DNA of 39,944 nucleotides, from positions 1 to 39,944 of IMG/VR virus record IMGVR_UViG_3300025889_000291. The stretch is one strand, 5' to 3'. The stretch is from a virus. Both the position numbers and the translations under genes were made by a program. The notes under the pieces are model-generated. The model ran no database searches and had not been told where the DNA came from. It saw only the letters and a list, made by a program, of their open reading frames with translations. Position 1 is the first letter of the stretch. Each line of letters starts with the position of its first letter. Of this stretch, positions 38,910-39,944 are shown one piece after another.

Positions 38910-39944
38910 TATCTATATCCTGCTTCTTGGAAAGTAAGGCCCCAGCCTTGAATGCTATAAGGTGCTTGTTGACCTACAGAAGTGATAACAAAGCTAACTG
39001 ATCTACCTGAGCCTTGTATATTCTTTTCTAGAACGGGACTACTAGAACCACCAAAAGTAAAGGTTGACCCATAGGTTCCTCCGGTAGAGAAATAACGAAG
39101 GATTGCACCTTGAGTGGAAAGAGCGTAAGAGTTAGGATTATATTTGTTAGGATCATCCCAATCGTAATACACTGCTAAGTTAAACTCCGACGTGCCTTCT
39201 GGTCGGGTATAAATAGATAGTTTATGAAATACCTTACGTCGTTCTGTACTATCAAAATAGAAGAACGGGGTAGCGTAGATAGCAATAACATCCGCACCGT
39301 TAAACGAGTTACCCGACTCTTGCTTGAATACATACCCGTCTAGGTCTCCATGAACCGTGGTCTCAATACTGTTGATGGAGTCAGAGTACGCCACGAAAGA
39401 TCGGATACCTAGTAGCTCCCCAAACTCCCAGCCTACGCTGTTATTAGCAAACCGGAGACCCCCGATAATACCGAAAGCATCGGTCACGGAACCGGTTTCA
39501 CTAGGGAAAAAATATCGAAACTGAGACTTGTTCTTGATAACTACAGAACTCATCAAATCCAGATTATAGTTTTCAGGAAGGGCTTGTAGGATTTGCTGAA
39601 TTGGTTTAGATACAGTCTGTAGTTCGATATCCCCGATACGGGCTGTACCCTGGATAGGTCGGATGCCATCTGATGCTAGGAACAGGATATCACCACCGAT
39701 CTCGATAATACTATCAGAAGCGATACAACCGATATTACTTGTTACTTCTGAGAGAACAAAGTCTGACGAGTTGTTACCTTGTAGTCGTTTGATCTGCCGT
39801 TCACCGAATATATATAAAGCATCACGGAACTTAGCTATACCAGTAACGGTAAAACCTGCGTTAATCTCTCCTGCACCACCAGCCGGATCATATCTTAGGT
39901 CTGAGTTAGGGTTACTAAAGGTGATACTGTTGGAGTTATCCTCA
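38909..39944 (-). CDS. Tail-tube/stabilisation-type protein, partial, enters from right edge
   Basis: The frame stays open from 38911 to the window edge, so the true start lies beyond 39944 and the internal ATG near 39553 is not the start. The edge-proximal part reads GEINAGFTVTGIAKFRDALY, then IFGERQIKRLQGN, SNIGCIASDSIIEIGGDILF and LASDGIRPIQGT. Such S-N-I-G-x-I-A and F-L-A-S-D-G-I-R patterns are typical of phage stabilisation or neck/tail-tube proteins in podoviruses. At least 344 residues are visible. The fibre gene starts in its stop codon. Confidence 0.7.
   Translation of the reverse strand, partial: EDNSNSITFSNPNSDLRYDPAGGAGEINAGFTVTGIAKFRDALYIFGERQIKRLQGNNSSDFVLSEVTSNIGCIASDSIIEIGGDILFLASDGIRPIQGTARIGDIELQTVSKPIQQILQALPENYNLDLMSSVVIKNKSQFRYFFPSETGSVTDAFGIIGGLRFANNSVGWEFGELLGIRSFVAYSDSINSIETTVHGDLDGYVFKQESGNSFNGADVIAIYATPFFYFDSTERRKVFHKLSIYTRPEGTSEFNLAVYYDWDDPNKYNPNSYALSTQGAILRYFSTGGTYGSTFTFGGSSSPVLEKNIQGSGRSVSFVITSVGQQAPYSIQGWGLTFQEAGYR

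Noticed and set aside
38909-39556. Complete 215-residue gene starting near 39556
   Set aside because: The frame continues unbroken to the window edge with family-like sequence, so the gene is partial and longer.

Overview
The window is most of a tailed double-stranded DNA phage genome, probably a podovirus related to the marine HMO-2011 group (phages of SAR116 and other Alphaproteobacteria). The evidence is a family A DNA polymerase with a DnaJ-type zinc finger between its exonuclease and polymerase domains (a trait I recall for HMO-2011), a coenzyme B12-dependent ribonucleotide reductase, ThyX, endonuclease VII and PD-(D/E)XK nucleases, and a late block with tail-tube, fibre and internal virion proteins. 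No host genes, integrase or phage RNA polymerase are visible. Host and taxonomy are inferred from gene content only.

Layout. (1) Bases 1-2572, minus strand: small basic and cysteine-rich proteins leading into the terminase small subunit, which runs off the left edge. (2) 2573-3812: an AT-rich divergent control region with three tandem near-consensus sigma70 promoters on the minus strand (one perfect: TTGACA, 17 bp, TATAAT), inverted repeats and a G-rich run on the minus strand. (3) 3813-7543, plus strand: early genes of unknown function, including a GP88-family protein; 3.8-6.2 kb looks richer in GC than the rest. (4) 7543-13876: an unusual accessory zone. Eleven short ORFs are built almost wholly from a 12-base repeat encoding the tetrapeptide X-Q-V-Z, most chained by ATGA stop/start overlaps. 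They surround a DUF932-like gene, a small partner gene, a DUF6745-like gene, a MazG-like gene, tRNA-Arg(UCU), and a duplicated three-gene module (membrane microprotein, acidic protein, ArfA-like basic protein in an overlapping frame). (5) 13854-25350: replication and nucleotide metabolism (primase, helicase, deaminase, polymerase, probable SSB, two nucleases, RNR, endonuclease VII, ThyX), tightly overlapped. (6) 25421-39944, minus strand: virion and lysis-type genes, ending in a tail-tube/stabilisation-type gene that enters from beyond the right edge.

The two minus-strand blocks fit one late operon on a circular or circularly permuted genome: transcription from about 2.7 kb would run left through terminase, through the missing portal and capsid genes, and re-enter from the right edge to end at the bidirectional terminator near 25.37 kb. 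The plus-strand genes form the early/middle operon and end at the same terminator.

The best candidate for an undescribed system is the QV-repeat cluster. As I recall, DUF6745 proteins usually carry a D-Q-V-R/W repeat tract inside the protein. Here the DUF6745-like protein has no such tract, while about 170 units of the same repeat are encoded as separate, capped ORFs around it. Four of these ORFs are exactly 69 residues long, their arginines are nearly all AGG codons, and a tRNA-Arg(UCU) that could read AGG by wobble lies within the cluster.
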